Part shown: piece after piece, positions 40,807 through 47,340 of the stretch | Layout: every line of letters starts with the position of its first letter | Numbering within the stretch: the stretch's first letter is position 1 | Source: Ktedonobacterales bacterium | GTDB lineage: Bacteria > Chloroflexota > Ktedonobacteria > Ktedonobacterales > DATBGS01 | Direction: 5' to 3' | NCBI GenBank assembly: GCA_036557285.1 | Contig: DATBHW010000038.1 | Span: 1-47,340, forward strand | DNA: 47,340 nucleotides | Translations under genes and position numbers: made by a program | Notes under the pieces: generated by a model | Told to the model about the DNA's origin: nothing | The model's input: the letters and a program-made list of their open reading frames with translations, nothing else | The model's database searches: none

Positions 40807-41000
40807 CTGTGGCTGCCTTCCTTCCAGTAATGAGCGCCATGAGAGCAGTATACCAGGAGCGATCGCTCCTGGCAACGCTGCTGGGTGCTCGCCTCCATGC
40901 GAGCAGTCGCCCTGGAATCGGGCGGCATCACTGCGCACCGGGTGGGGCCAACCTTGCTTTCAGCGCCACCTCTGTTCTCCTAATAAGCAGGCAGGCTCAC

Positions 41001-41180
41001 TTAATGCGAGGATGAGCCACTCTTCCAGTGTCTCACACACCCGGTCTCCCGGCGTTGCTTGAGATAGCGCTTGATAGTGGCAACGGAAAGCTGAAAGGCG
41101 GCGGCAATCTCGGCCTGGCGATGCCCTTGGTCAACGGCTCGCACGATGCGTTGGCGTAAGTCGTTAGAATAGGCTCTCAT
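41001..41180 (-). pseudogene. IS630-type transposase, N-terminal remnant
   Basis: Translating the minus strand from ATG 41180 gives MRAYSNDLRQRIVRAVDQGH, RQAEIAAAFQLSVATIKRYL and KQRRETGCVRH, then a stop after 59 residues. This is the helix-turn-helix start of IS630/Tc1-type transposases. The DDE domain is missing, so it is a fragment. It abuts the IS1-like element on its 5' side. Confidence 0.78.
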
Positions 41181-41223
41181 GCCGGCAGTGGCGAAAAGTG
41201 CAGAGTACTGATACCATCAGCGT

Positions 41224-41972
41224 ATGAAACAGCCACCTTGCCCCTCTTGCCACCAGGACGAGTCCGTCATCAAGAGCGGTCTCAATCGGACTGGCTCGCA
41301 GCGCTACCGCTGCCAAGCCTGCCGCCGCTATTTCACCCCTGACCCCAAACCGGAAGGCTACGATCTGGCGCTGCGCAAACGGGCCCTCCAACTCTATCTG
41401 GAAGGCACCAGCCTCCGCGCGATTGGACGCCTCCTGGGCATCCATCACCAAAGCGTCAGCAATTGGGTGACGCGCGCTGCCGATGCCTTGCCTGCTACCG
41501 TCACTGATGCTACCCCCAGTGAAACGATTGAACTGGATGAACGCTACCCCTTTGTCCAGCAGAAAAAAACGAAGTCTACATCATCGTCGCCATCTCCCGC
41601 CGCAGCGGGCTGATCGTTGGGCAGCAGGTCAGCCAGGATCGGAGCCTGGTCACCTTACAAACGGTGGTAGACACCTTGCCCAGGGCGACACGCTCCACCA
41701 GCGATGGGCATGCCGCCTATCAAGAAGTGGTCTGGCCTGAAGGCAGCCAGCATCTGGTCTCGATAGGCAAGGAAGAAACCTACACCGTCGAAAGTCTCAA
41801 TGCCAACTTGCGCACGTATCTCAAGCGGTTAGCGCGCCGCTGCCGCTGTTTCAGTCGCTCCCTGGACGCCTTACGGCGTGCGGTGCGGCTCTTTGTCTAT
41901 TATTACAACCAGCGCCAGCGGCTCTATCTCGCGCATCCCAGACTGCGCGGACATTTGCCTCTGCTCAATTAG
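41224..41972 (+). CDS. IS1-family-like transposase expressed through a -1 frameshift
   Basis: The first frame (41224-41613) encodes a zinc finger (CPSCHQDESVIKSG ... YRCQACRRYF), a helix-turn-helix (SLRAIGRLLGIHHQSVSNWV) and the first Asp in IELDE. The catalytic part continues in the -1 frame from about 41568: EVYIIVAISRRSGLIVGQQV, STSDGHAAYQEVV with the second Asp, and TVESLNANLRTYLKRLARRC with the Glu. The frames meet at seven consecutive A (41563-41569), where ribosomes can slip by -1, as known for IS1 and related elements. So this may be one working transposase; an inactivating indel in the same A-run is the alternative. Inverted ends are not clear, though AGTGGC occurs in inverted orientation outside both sides. 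Confidence 0.8.
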
Positions 41973-42740
41973 CCACTCCTCTCATGCCTCCAGTCTAGCA
42001 TATCGCTCAATATTTCTGGTCACCGCTCTAACTTCCGGCTGGGGATGGCCCCAGTGATGTTCCCTCCATAATTGCTCACGTTCCGGACGGGCATGGAGAG
42101 CTTCCTTTCGAGGCAGGGAGCACGAGCAGGTCTACTACCACAAGCAAAAACGCGGCTGAGCCGATTTTTCGCAGGTGAGAGTGTTTCCAGACCAGGAACA
42201 ACGGGCGTGTCATCTGGACCAGCCCTTGCCTAAGGAGAGGGGCGCAAACGACGGATCCTGCAGGATCGCTTGCTCATCGGCTGAGCGTGTCTGCTCAGCC
42301 AGCGCGGCTGGAGCACTGGCGGTCTCCCTTTCCGGATCCGTGGTCCGCTGTCTGGTGGCAATCATCCGCTTCCTCCTCTCGCAGAGGCATCTGGCTTCTG
42401 TTGTTGAAGCCCTCTTCCCACCATCGCTGCCATCCACAGGCCAATTGGCGAGGGCTCTCCACGAGCCCACGAGCGCGGCAGCAGCGATGAGTTGGGGGAG
42501 ATCGGATCGCCAGGCCGTTGCTCACTGGCTCGTCTTCTCGCCTGCTTTTGGCATGCGGAGTGCTTCGTCCTTAGGAGAGGGAGGAGCGACGTTGTGACGA
42601 TCGCGTGCGTCTGGCTGCCGGGACAGCGGGAGCTGATGCCCCGCGCCCAGGCGTACCACAAGCTGGAGGCGGTGGCCGCGGGCCATCAATTCTCCTCGCT
42701 TGACTCCCCGCGGCATGTCGCTCCAGGAAGGAAGGTCGGT
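41973..42740. other. Intergenic region with no supported gene
   Basis: Several short frames are open on both strands, but none has a convincing ribosome site plus plausible composition. A minus-strand reading across about 42110-42010 (REQLWREHHWGHPQPEVRAV) has protein-like composition and may be a decayed gene end. Nothing else is recognised. Confidence 0.4.
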
Positions 42741-43148
42741 ATGGCACTGCCATTGGCCAATTTGTTTTTTGTGAGTCTGAACATTGGGGGGCCTGGCGTC
42801 AAGTTCCTGATCCTCACATTCCAGATTGGCGACAAGCCCGCGATCTCGTATGACCTGCTCCAGTTGCTACTGATCCTGGGCATCTCGATTGTGGCTGCGG
42901 TCCTGCTGGAGCGACTGCTCTGGCGCGGCACCCCTGGCGGACTGCTGGGCGCCTTTCTGATCTCGCTGATTGGGATCGGGCTGTTCCTCGCCTTGATCCC
43001 GCTGGTGTGGAAGGGCGACTACTACATCGATGGGATTCCGCTGATGACGGCCATTATCGGCGCGGTCTTCTCGCTGCTGGTCGTGCATTTGCTGTTCGGC
43101 TTCTGGCGTCACGATGGGGTGCGCAGGCGGCCCGTCTCCAGTTCCTAG
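42741..43148 (+). CDS. Four-helix membrane protein
   Basis: The 135-residue product has about four hydrophobic helices: LPLANLFFVSLNIGG (weak), LLQLLLILGISIVAAVLLER, GGLLGAFLISLIGIGLFLAL, and MTAIIGAVFSLLVVHLLFGF. It ends in a short basic tail. The GGLLGAFLISLIG segment recalls small Gly-rich membrane proteins such as the transglycosylase-associated family, but the match is too weak to assign. GGAAGGAAGG lies before ATG 42741, which decides the start over upstream codons in the same frame. It is convergent with the YtxH-like cluster and separated from it by a large inverted repeat. Confidence 0.72.
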   Translation: MALPLANLFFVSLNIGGPGVKFLILTFQIGDKPAISYDLLQLLLILGISIVAAVLLERLLWRGTPGGLLGAFLISLIGIGLFLALIPLVWKGDYYIDGIPLMTAIIGAVFSLLVVHLLFGFWRHDGVRRRPVSSS

Positions 43149-43255
43149 CGCAGCAGACCGGAAGCGGGGCAGGGCACGTCGGCAGCCGCTGGACCAGTCC
43201 CTGTACTTCCAGGGGCCCGCGTGACGGCCTGGCTGTGGAGACGGGTCCAGCACCT

Positions 43256-43314
43256 GGCCTGGTCATGCCGCTCACACGTTGCTGCTGTGAGCGTGCGAGC
43301 GGCATGACCAGGCC
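43256..43314. terminator. Large inverted repeat between convergent genes
   Basis: Two 18-bp arms (GGCCTGGTCATGCCGCTC at 43256-43273 and its complement at 43297-43314) pair perfectly around a 23-nt loop. It lies between the genes ending at 43148 and 43348 and probably acts as a bidirectional stop, although no U-tract is present. Confidence 0.55.
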
Positions 43315-43347
43315 ACATCAGTATGGGAAGCGGAAGGCGGTTGTCTT

Positions 43348-43626
43348 TTACCACGGCCACAGGCGCCTCCAGCCCGGCTTGGACTTGGAGAAAGGTTGAG
43401 CCGCCAGCGCCAGCGGCACCGTCGAGCGCTGCTGCACCTGGCGATTGATCTGGCTGAGGGTTTCCTCGCCCTGCTCATTGAGGCGGCGGACCTCTTTGAG
43501 CACCTGCTGGCGTGTAGCAACTCCTTCCCTGGGCGCAACCAGCAACGCCACGGTAGCGCCCAGCACGGTGCCAAGGAACAAGCCAAGGAGCACGCCAAAG
43601 ACATAAGCCGTATCATCGGAGTCCAT
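43348..43626 (-). CDS. YtxH-like membrane protein 1
   Basis: The 92-residue product has one N-terminal membrane helix (YVFGVLLGLFLGTVLGATVA) running into the YtxH-type LLVAPREGVATRQQVLKEVR. A polar helix and a basic, Trp-rich end follow. YtxH proteins are small, poorly characterised general-stress or envelope proteins. AAAGGATG precedes ATG 43626. The next gene upstream on this strand stops 7 bp before it, so the two are probably cotranscribed. Two further proteins of this type lie at 45925 and 46312. Confidence 0.72.
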   Translation of the reverse strand: MDSDDTAYVFGVLLGLFLGTVLGATVALLVAPREGVATRQQVLKEVRRLNEQGEETLSQINRQVQQRSTVPLALAAQPFSKSKPGWRRLWPW

Positions 43627-43633
43627 GTGTCTT

Positions 43634-44035
43634 TCATCCTTTCTCAAGGGGTTCTTGATGTCCCTTATCAGGAGCCCTCGACCCTGAAAACTCGCCTCGG
43701 TCCCGGACCCCGATCACCAGCAAAATGACGCCCGCCAGGACCAGGAGCCCGCCCCCACAACAGCCGCCCGCTATCTCTGCGACGGCAAGATAATGGAAAA
43801 AGGTGAGGCCGCCCAGCGCGATCAGCAGGGTTCCGATCATCAGCCATATCCCGTCCGCCCCGTGGATGCGCGCCAGCTGCCCCTGGAGGTGGCTCTTGCT
43901 GAAGAGCCACCTCCAGGGGCTTGCCGCTCGCGTCGACTCGTCACGTCGCCCAGATGCGGCTTGGGGCGCCTCGGTGCTGGGCGTCAGGAAGTCCTGAGCG
44001 GGGGCTTGGCCCGGATGCTGGTCGGTGGGAAGCAT
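43634..44035 (-). CDS. Small membrane protein with polar N-terminus
   Basis: The 133-residue product has a hydrophilic N-terminal half (Pro/Ser/Thr-rich, about 50 residues), then two hydrophobic helices (GIWLMIGTLLIALGGLTFFH and GGCCGGGLLVLAGVILLVIG) with a Gly/Cys-rich turn, and a charged tail. ATG 44035 has GAGAGGATG upstream. The segment encoding SPWRWLFSKSHLQGQ is the site of a perfect 19-bp hairpin (43879-43920), so part of the frame may be recent insertion sequence. It lies 7 bp before YtxH-like protein 1 and 13 bp after the 98-residue gene, in one probable operon. Confidence 0.65.
   Translation of the reverse strand: MLPTDQHPGQAPAQDFLTPSTEAPQAASGRRDESTRAASPWRWLFSKSHLQGQLARIHGADGIWLMIGTLLIALGGLTFFHYLAVAEIAGGCCGGGLLVLAGVILLVIGVRDRGEFSGSRAPDKGHQEPLEKG
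43879..43920. repeat. Perfect 19-bp-stem hairpin inside a coding region
   Basis: GCCCCTGGAGGTGGCTCTT (43879-43897) and its exact complement (43902-43920) enclose a 4-nt loop (GCTG). The hairpin lies within the gene at 43634-44035 and is more stable than chance coding sequence would suggest. Confidence 0.85.
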
Positions 44036-44048
44036 GACGAGCATCCTC

Positions 44049-44345
44049 TCAGAACGGCTCCACCGCGGGCTTGCGCCGCTCAAGCCGATAGAGGGGCGCA
44101 TCGGTGATCGGTTCCCCCTCCAGGTCCACTTCAAAGACCGCTCCATACCCAGTGGCATCTGGGGGGACCAGCGCGACTGGCAAGGAGAGGAGAGCGGGAT
44201 GTTTCCGCTCCAGCCAGGCCAGGAGATCGCTTGCCCGCCACCCCTCCCCACCACCAGACAGGAAATAGTGGTCTCCCAGGCGGATCACTTCCTCCAGGCA
44301 CGCTTCCAGCGTCAGGGTCCGATACGAGGATTGGTACTGTGCCAT
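44049..44345 (-). CDS. Hypothetical protein, 98 residues
   Basis: I do not recognise this small soluble protein. It opens MAQYQSSYRTLTLEACLEEV and contains a helix-strand region (IRLGDHYFLSGGGEGWRASD, LLAWLERKHPALLSL) and a C-terminal strand pair (YGAVFEVDLEGEPI, APLYRLERRKPAVEPF). No signal peptide or membrane helix is present. ATG 44345 has AAAGGAGATG upstream, a strong ribosome site that settles the start. It is the first gene of the probable three-gene operon with the two small membrane proteins that follow. About 225 bp separate it from the BrkB gene end; I see nothing definite there. Confidence 0.68.
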   Translation of the reverse strand: MAQYQSSYRTLTLEACLEEVIRLGDHYFLSGGGEGWRASDLLAWLERKHPALLSLPVALVPPDATGYGAVFEVDLEGEPITDAPLYRLERRKPAVEPF

Positions 44346-44571
44346 CAGATCATCTCCTTTCGGCATGGCTTCGATGGTATTCGCTGCTCGGTCACGAGCA
44401 GGGGACACGCCGGGTGTCCATGAGGTGGTGATCCTGCCTCTTCCAGAGGCCGTGACCACCAGCACGCACCAAGATAAACTATTCCATCTCCATCAAGCAG
44501 GTGACGATGCCTGGCTGTCTCCGCTGCCCCCACCACTGGGCACCTCTCTGTACTGGGTGCTGGGATACGGC

Positions 44572-45732
44572 TCATCCCTCGTCCTCGGCATGCTGTGTGC
44601 TCCATAGCGCCGCTTCGGCTGGGGCAGAAGGCCGGTGGGGCGCTGGGGTCATGGTGAAGTGCAGACCAGTGGGGTCTGCCTGTAAGTCTTCCTGCGGTTG
44701 CCCAGCGGTGGGCCCAGCGGCGCCCGCCAGGCTCTTGCGTACCTGCACCTCATAGAGGATGCCTGACAGCTCGGTCGCCGTCGGGCGTTGTCCGACCCAG
44801 AACGAGTTGATTTCGGCCCCCAGCAGCAGAATGACACCAAAGTAGTAGAAAAAGACCAGCACCAGCATGGCAAAGCCTGCCGTTGCACCGTAGCTCTCTG
44901 GCCTCAGGAGAAACGTCGCGTAAAATGGAAACGCAATGACATAGATTTCCAGCAGCGCTCCAGCGATGAGTGCGCCTTTCCACGCATCGCGGATTCGCAA
45001 GGGGCGGTTAGGCATGACCGCATAGATCACCAGAAAGAGGGCTGTGGCGATCAGCAAGCCCGCCAGGCCCGTGGCAAGCGCCAGCCAGACACGAGCTGCC
45101 AGAGAGTCGCCCAGGAACCGGCCCACAAAGGTGGTGGAGAGAAACGATGGCGCTGCCGAAACGACTAGCAGCACCGGCATGAGCACGACAAAGAGGAGCA
45201 ACATCAAGAGGGCGATGAGGTTCTGGCGCACCAGGCCGCGCGGCGGCAAGCGATAAATGATGCCAAAGCATTGTTCGATGGTCACAAAGAGCCGCGAGCC
45301 AAACCAGGCGCTGAGGAGAATAGTGATGAGAGCCAAGACGCCGGAACTGGCGGCCAGCCGGTGCAGCGCAGGCTCGATGAACTGCCCCCCGCTGGGAATC
45401 GCCGCGCCAATCTGCTGGATCAACTGCTGCTCTGACCTGGGTGCCAACTCACCCAGGAAGAGGCCAAAGAAGCTCAAAAACATCGCCAGCAGGGGCACGA
45501 TCGACATCAGCAGGGTATAGGCAAGCATGGCGGCCAGATTGAAGACCCAATCGTTGATGATCTTAGCCCACAAGGCGGCAAGCGCCTGCAGGGCGTGCTT
45601 GGCCGGAGAGGTCGCTTTGCGCTCCTGCGGCACGCTGGGCTGGCGTGCTGCCTGGCCCGACGGACTGCTGGTGCGTCGAGGCTGCCAGTTCGATGGCCGC
45701 GATGGCTGTGCTTGTGGTGTGGAGAGCGCCAT
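44572..45732 (-). CDS. YihY/BrkB family membrane protein
   Basis: The 386-residue product has a Pro/Ser/Arg-rich N-terminus (about 40 residues) and then the BrkB-type core with six membrane helices. Family-typical stretches are NLAAMLAYTLLMSIVPLLAM, GSRLFVTIEQCFGIIYRLPP-RGLVRQN and AGFAMLVLVFFYYFGVILLL-GAEINSFW. The family, once annotated as ribonuclease BN, comprises inner-membrane proteins of unclear role, possibly transporters. AGGGAGGAAAG before ATG 45732 fixes the start. The C-terminal tail is polar and Pro/Ala-rich. It lies in a minus-strand run with YtxH-like genes, a common company for envelope-stress proteins. Confidence 0.88.
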   Translation of the reverse strand: MALSTPQAQPSRPSNWQPRRTSSPSGQAARQPSVPQERKATSPAKHALQALAALWAKIINDWVFNLAAMLAYTLLMSIVPLLAMFLSFFGLFLGELAPRSEQQLIQQIGAAIPSGGQFIEPALHRLAASSGVLALITILLSAWFGSRLFVTIEQCFGIIYRLPPRGLVRQNLIALLMLLLFVVLMPVLLVVSAAPSFLSTTFVGRFLGDSLAARVWLALATGLAGLLIATALFLVIYAVMPNRPLRIRDAWKGALIAGALLEIYVIAFPFYATFLLRPESYGATAGFAMLVLVFFYYFGVILLLGAEINSFWVGQRPTATELSGILYEVQVRKSLAGAAGPTAGQPQEDLQADPTGLHFTMTPAPHRPSAPAEAALWSTQHAEDEG

Positions 45733-45924
45733 GGCTTTCCTCCCTTTTTGGTCGAACTGGGCTGCCGCCTCGCGAGCCAGTTGGACCACTCCCGGCGACA
45801 CGGCTCCTGTCAGCCTGGTACCGCAGGCCGAGCGAATGCCTCCTCGCCCGTCCAGCCTTCTTGCTGGCTGCTCCTGGGCAGCGAAGACTCAACGCCCTCC
45901 CGCCCGTCACTCCTCGGGGTCGGT

Positions 45925-46242
45925 TCAGTCCTCGCCTCCCGCGCGTCTTGCCGCCAACGCATCGTGGTGGACATACTGCTGGCATCTCCGCCAGGCGCGC
46001 AAGGAGATGCCGATCTCTATGAGCGGATGCAGGAGCTTGCCGACCGCTTGTCGCGTTGCTGCGCCTGACTGGGGGGCAAACAGCATCGCCCAGACGGCTC
46101 CGACGATGACGCCGCGCACGAACCAGCGCACAGCCCGCCTGACCCGCTTCAGTCGCGTCGCACCCGCGCGGCGGAGCGTCGTGAGAGTACCACACAGGTC
46201 CTGGATCGGTTTCCCAAGGAACTCAGATTCCCACTCCCGCAT
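45925..46242 (-). CDS. YtxH-like membrane protein 2
   Basis: The 105-residue product has a basic N-terminal region (TLRRAGATRLKRVRRAVRWF), one membrane helix (VRGVIVGAVWAMLFAPQSG) and the YtxH-like continuation AATRQAVGKLLHPLIEIG. A His/Arg-rich tail follows. The FAPQSGAATRQAV segment lines up with LVAPREGVATRQQV of the protein at 43348. AGGAGG lies upstream of ATG 46242. A 192-bp gap before the BrkB gene shows no feature I can support. The function is unknown; an envelope role is inferred from family and neighbours. Confidence 0.7.
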   Translation of the reverse strand: MREWESEFLGKPIQDLCGTLTTLRRAGATRLKRVRRAVRWFVRGVIVGAVWAMLFAPQSGAATRQAVGKLLHPLIEIGISLRAWRRCQQYVHHDALAARRAGGED

Positions 46243-46311
46243 TGGTGCCTCCTGACTGGCAGCGCAGCCCAGCCGTGGCTAGGGTGCGCTGCCAGACGAG
46301 CCTACCTAGCT

Positions 46312-46554
46312 TCAGCGAGGCAGCTCCCTGGTGACCTTGCCCACGAGGCGTCGGCCTTGGGCGAGCAGGTCTTGGGTCCCTCCCTGGACCCGGTGACTCA
46401 TCTGATTAAAGGTCCGTTCCCCCTGCTTCCGCATGAGGCGCCCTTGTTTCATGAACTGCTGGCGCGCATTGGCACCTTGCTTCGTGAGAAAGAGCCAGGC
46501 GGCTCCAAAGGCTCCGAGCACGACTCCGGACACTGGGAAAATCCATCGTGGCAT
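46312..46554 (-). CDS. YtxH-like membrane protein 3
   Basis: The 80-residue product starts MPRWIFPVSGVVLGAFGAAW with one membrane helix and continues FLTKQGANARQQFMKQGRLM into an amphipathic, Gln- and Arg-rich helix. This is the same plan as the YtxH-like proteins at 43348 and 45925, though the Pro of the APxxG motif is missing. AAAGGAGGAG precedes ATG 46554, which settles the start; the upstream frame has no support. Three divergent members so close together suggest duplication within the cluster. Confidence 0.7.
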   Translation of the reverse strand: MPRWIFPVSGVVLGAFGAAWLFLTKQGANARQQFMKQGRLMRKQGERTFNQMSHRVQGGTQDLLAQGRRLVGKVTRELPR

Positions 46555-46629
46555 AACGCTCCTCCTTTCCTCGGTCTTAAGAAAGGAGATGCACTCGGCA
46601 TGCCAAACGGCAGACCTGCTGTGCATTAC

Positions 46630-46867
46630 ACCATATCCTATCCATCCTTTTGCCACATAAGCTGACCGGCTTCGATGCTATTTCCTGGTCTCATGGCAAT
46701 CGATCAATACACATGTTTACCCATATCCTGTCCTCTGCTGCCGCTCTCTGCCGCATATCTGGTCCGCAGGTGTGCTGTGTGCCGCAGGAGCAACTGGTAG
46801 GAACACCGCTGCGATGCTGTTGGCATTTCCATCTCGTATATGCTTTAAAGCGGACAGGATATGGTTT
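46630..46867. repeat. Three copies of a CCATATCCTRTCC motif
   Basis: ACCATATCCTATCC (46630-46643) and ACCCATATCCTGTCC (46719-46733) are direct copies. GGACAGGATATGGTTT (46852-46867) is an inverted copy. They lie between the YtxH-like gene and the TnsA-like gene, just upstream of its promoter. Transposase-binding end repeats or operator sites are both possible. Confidence 0.55.
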
Positions 46868-46875
46868 GGAGTGGG

Positions 46876-46905
46876 TTGCTTTTTGTCCTCCCCCCCTGCT
46901 ATACT
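46876..46905 (+). promoter_or_regulatory. Sigma-70-type promoter of the TnsA-like gene
   Basis: TTGCTT (46876-46881) and TATACT (46900-46905) are 18 bp apart. The inverted motif copy ends 9 bp upstream of the -35 box. Confidence 0.65.
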
Positions 46906-47004
46906 GTTCACCGGCAGGGAGGCTGCTGGAACTCCCCGTAGGCTGAGACCATCGTGACCAAGACGCATCTCGCGCTCGTGGTGGAGCAACGAGGAGGTGT
47001 GCAG

Positions 47005-47340
47005 GTGCTCACGTCCGTCCAATTTCAACAGTGGTGCCGCCACCTCCAGCTCAGTGCCGCGACGCGGGAGGTGCTTCACACCCTGCGCATGTCGCCTCCC
47101 GCACGCCCGGTGCAAGGGCGGGGGCATAACGTCCACGGGAGCTATCCCAGCCGCAAGATGGAGGGCCGGCGCATTCCCTTTGAAAGCCATACCCTGGAGC
47201 TCGCGGCAATCTATCTGCTGGAACATGATCCCGCCGTCCTCGAACTCTACGGCCAGCCCACGCGCTTGCACCTGCGGTACCAGAACCAGCAGGGGCGGAC
47301 TATCGCCCCGAGACACGTTCCCGATTTCCTGGTCCTACGC
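47005..47340 (+). CDS. TnsA-like transposon endonuclease, 3' truncated by window edge
   Basis: The frame is open to the last base. After a variable start it reads HNVHGSYPSRKMEGRRIPFE, then SHTLELAAIYLLEHDPAVLE-LYGQP and ends HVPDFLVLR. The Glu of PFESHTLE and the Asp of PDFLV match the metal-binding residues of the TnsA restriction-like nuclease, which cuts the 5' ends of Tn7-type transposons. GTG 47005 has AGGAGG 7 nt upstream; GTG 46954 is the first start in the frame and an alternative. A promoter ends 99 bp upstream. TnsB and TnsC partners would be expected to the right of the window. An isolated TnsA-like gene is the alternative. Confidence 0.78.
   Translation, partial: MLTSVQFQQWCRHLQLSAATREVLHTLRMSPPARPVQGRGHNVHGSYPSRKMEGRRIPFESHTLELAAIYLLEHDPAVLELYGQPTRLHLRYQNQQGRTIAPRHVPDFLVLR

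Noticed and set aside
42010-42110. Minus-strand stretch reading REQLWREHHWGHPQPEVRAV
   Set aside because: Protein-like composition but no start, ribosome site or recognised family; at most a decayed gene end.
46717-47316. 199-codon minus-strand frame opposite the TnsA-like gene
   Set aside because: The plus-strand frame carries the TnsA motifs, a promoter and an AGGAGG site; the minus-strand product is unrecognisable.
28510-47340. Search for the second half of the portal gene or a direct repeat marking the other end of the integrative element
   Set aside because: No portal-like sequence was seen in this stretch, so the far end is probably outside the window; a short core repeat could be missed by eye.

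Overview
The window is GC-rich bacterial chromosome. High-GC genes, tandem TPR proteins, many small membrane proteins, DinB-like proteins, an Erm-type methylase and mixed transposon families suggest an environmental Chloroflexota bacterium, most likely of the Ktedonobacter group. That assignment is inferred from general resemblance and no marker gene here proves it.

Left region (1-12.1 kb). An IS607-type transposon comes first: a serine recombinase cut by the window edge, with Pro where the catalytic Ser should be, followed by TnpB. Host-type genes follow: a lipoprotein, a PLP-dependent serine/threonine dehydratase and a PQQ-type beta-propeller lipoprotein. Next is an erm 23S rRNA methylase behind a complete-looking attenuation leader (sigma-70 promoter, 18-codon leader peptide with an Arg-Ile-Arg motif, two tandem intrinsic terminators). 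After it come two unrecognised proteins, a membrane protein, and a minus-strand operon with a free-standing ClpX-type zinc finger protein.

Middle region (12.1-28.45 kb). Phage-derived virion genes (a prohead protease-major capsid fusion, two virion-like small proteins and a portal) lie on the plus strand. They are diluted by minus-strand membrane proteins, six tandem TPR genes and a RAYT (REP-associated tyrosine transposase). From 5.2 to 26.7 kb almost every intergenic gap carries short palindromes next to a GTAG or GTAC tetranucleotide. These are REP-like and are presumably served by the RAYT at 26.7 kb. They are not seen right of 28.45 kb.

Right region (28.45 kb to the end). The portal gene stops abruptly where a large serine integrase begins on the opposite strand; the integrase stop codon lies inside portal sequence. 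This looks like one end of an integrative element whose other end is outside the window. It carries an excisionase-like HTH protein, a coupling-protein-like ATPase, a replication-relaxation-like gene split by a 120-bp MITE, a second HTH protein with a coupled small gene, and an FtsK-like translocase. An IS256-type element with a DinB-family passenger gene is nested inside. Further right is a junkyard of ISL3, IS630 and IS1-like sequences with a second DinB-like gene. Then comes a set of small membrane and YtxH-like proteins with a BrkB/YihY protein. At the edge is the start of a TnsA-like endonuclease gene, preceded by a promoter and three copies of a 13-14 bp motif. Where the integrative element ends relative to these genes cannot be decided here.
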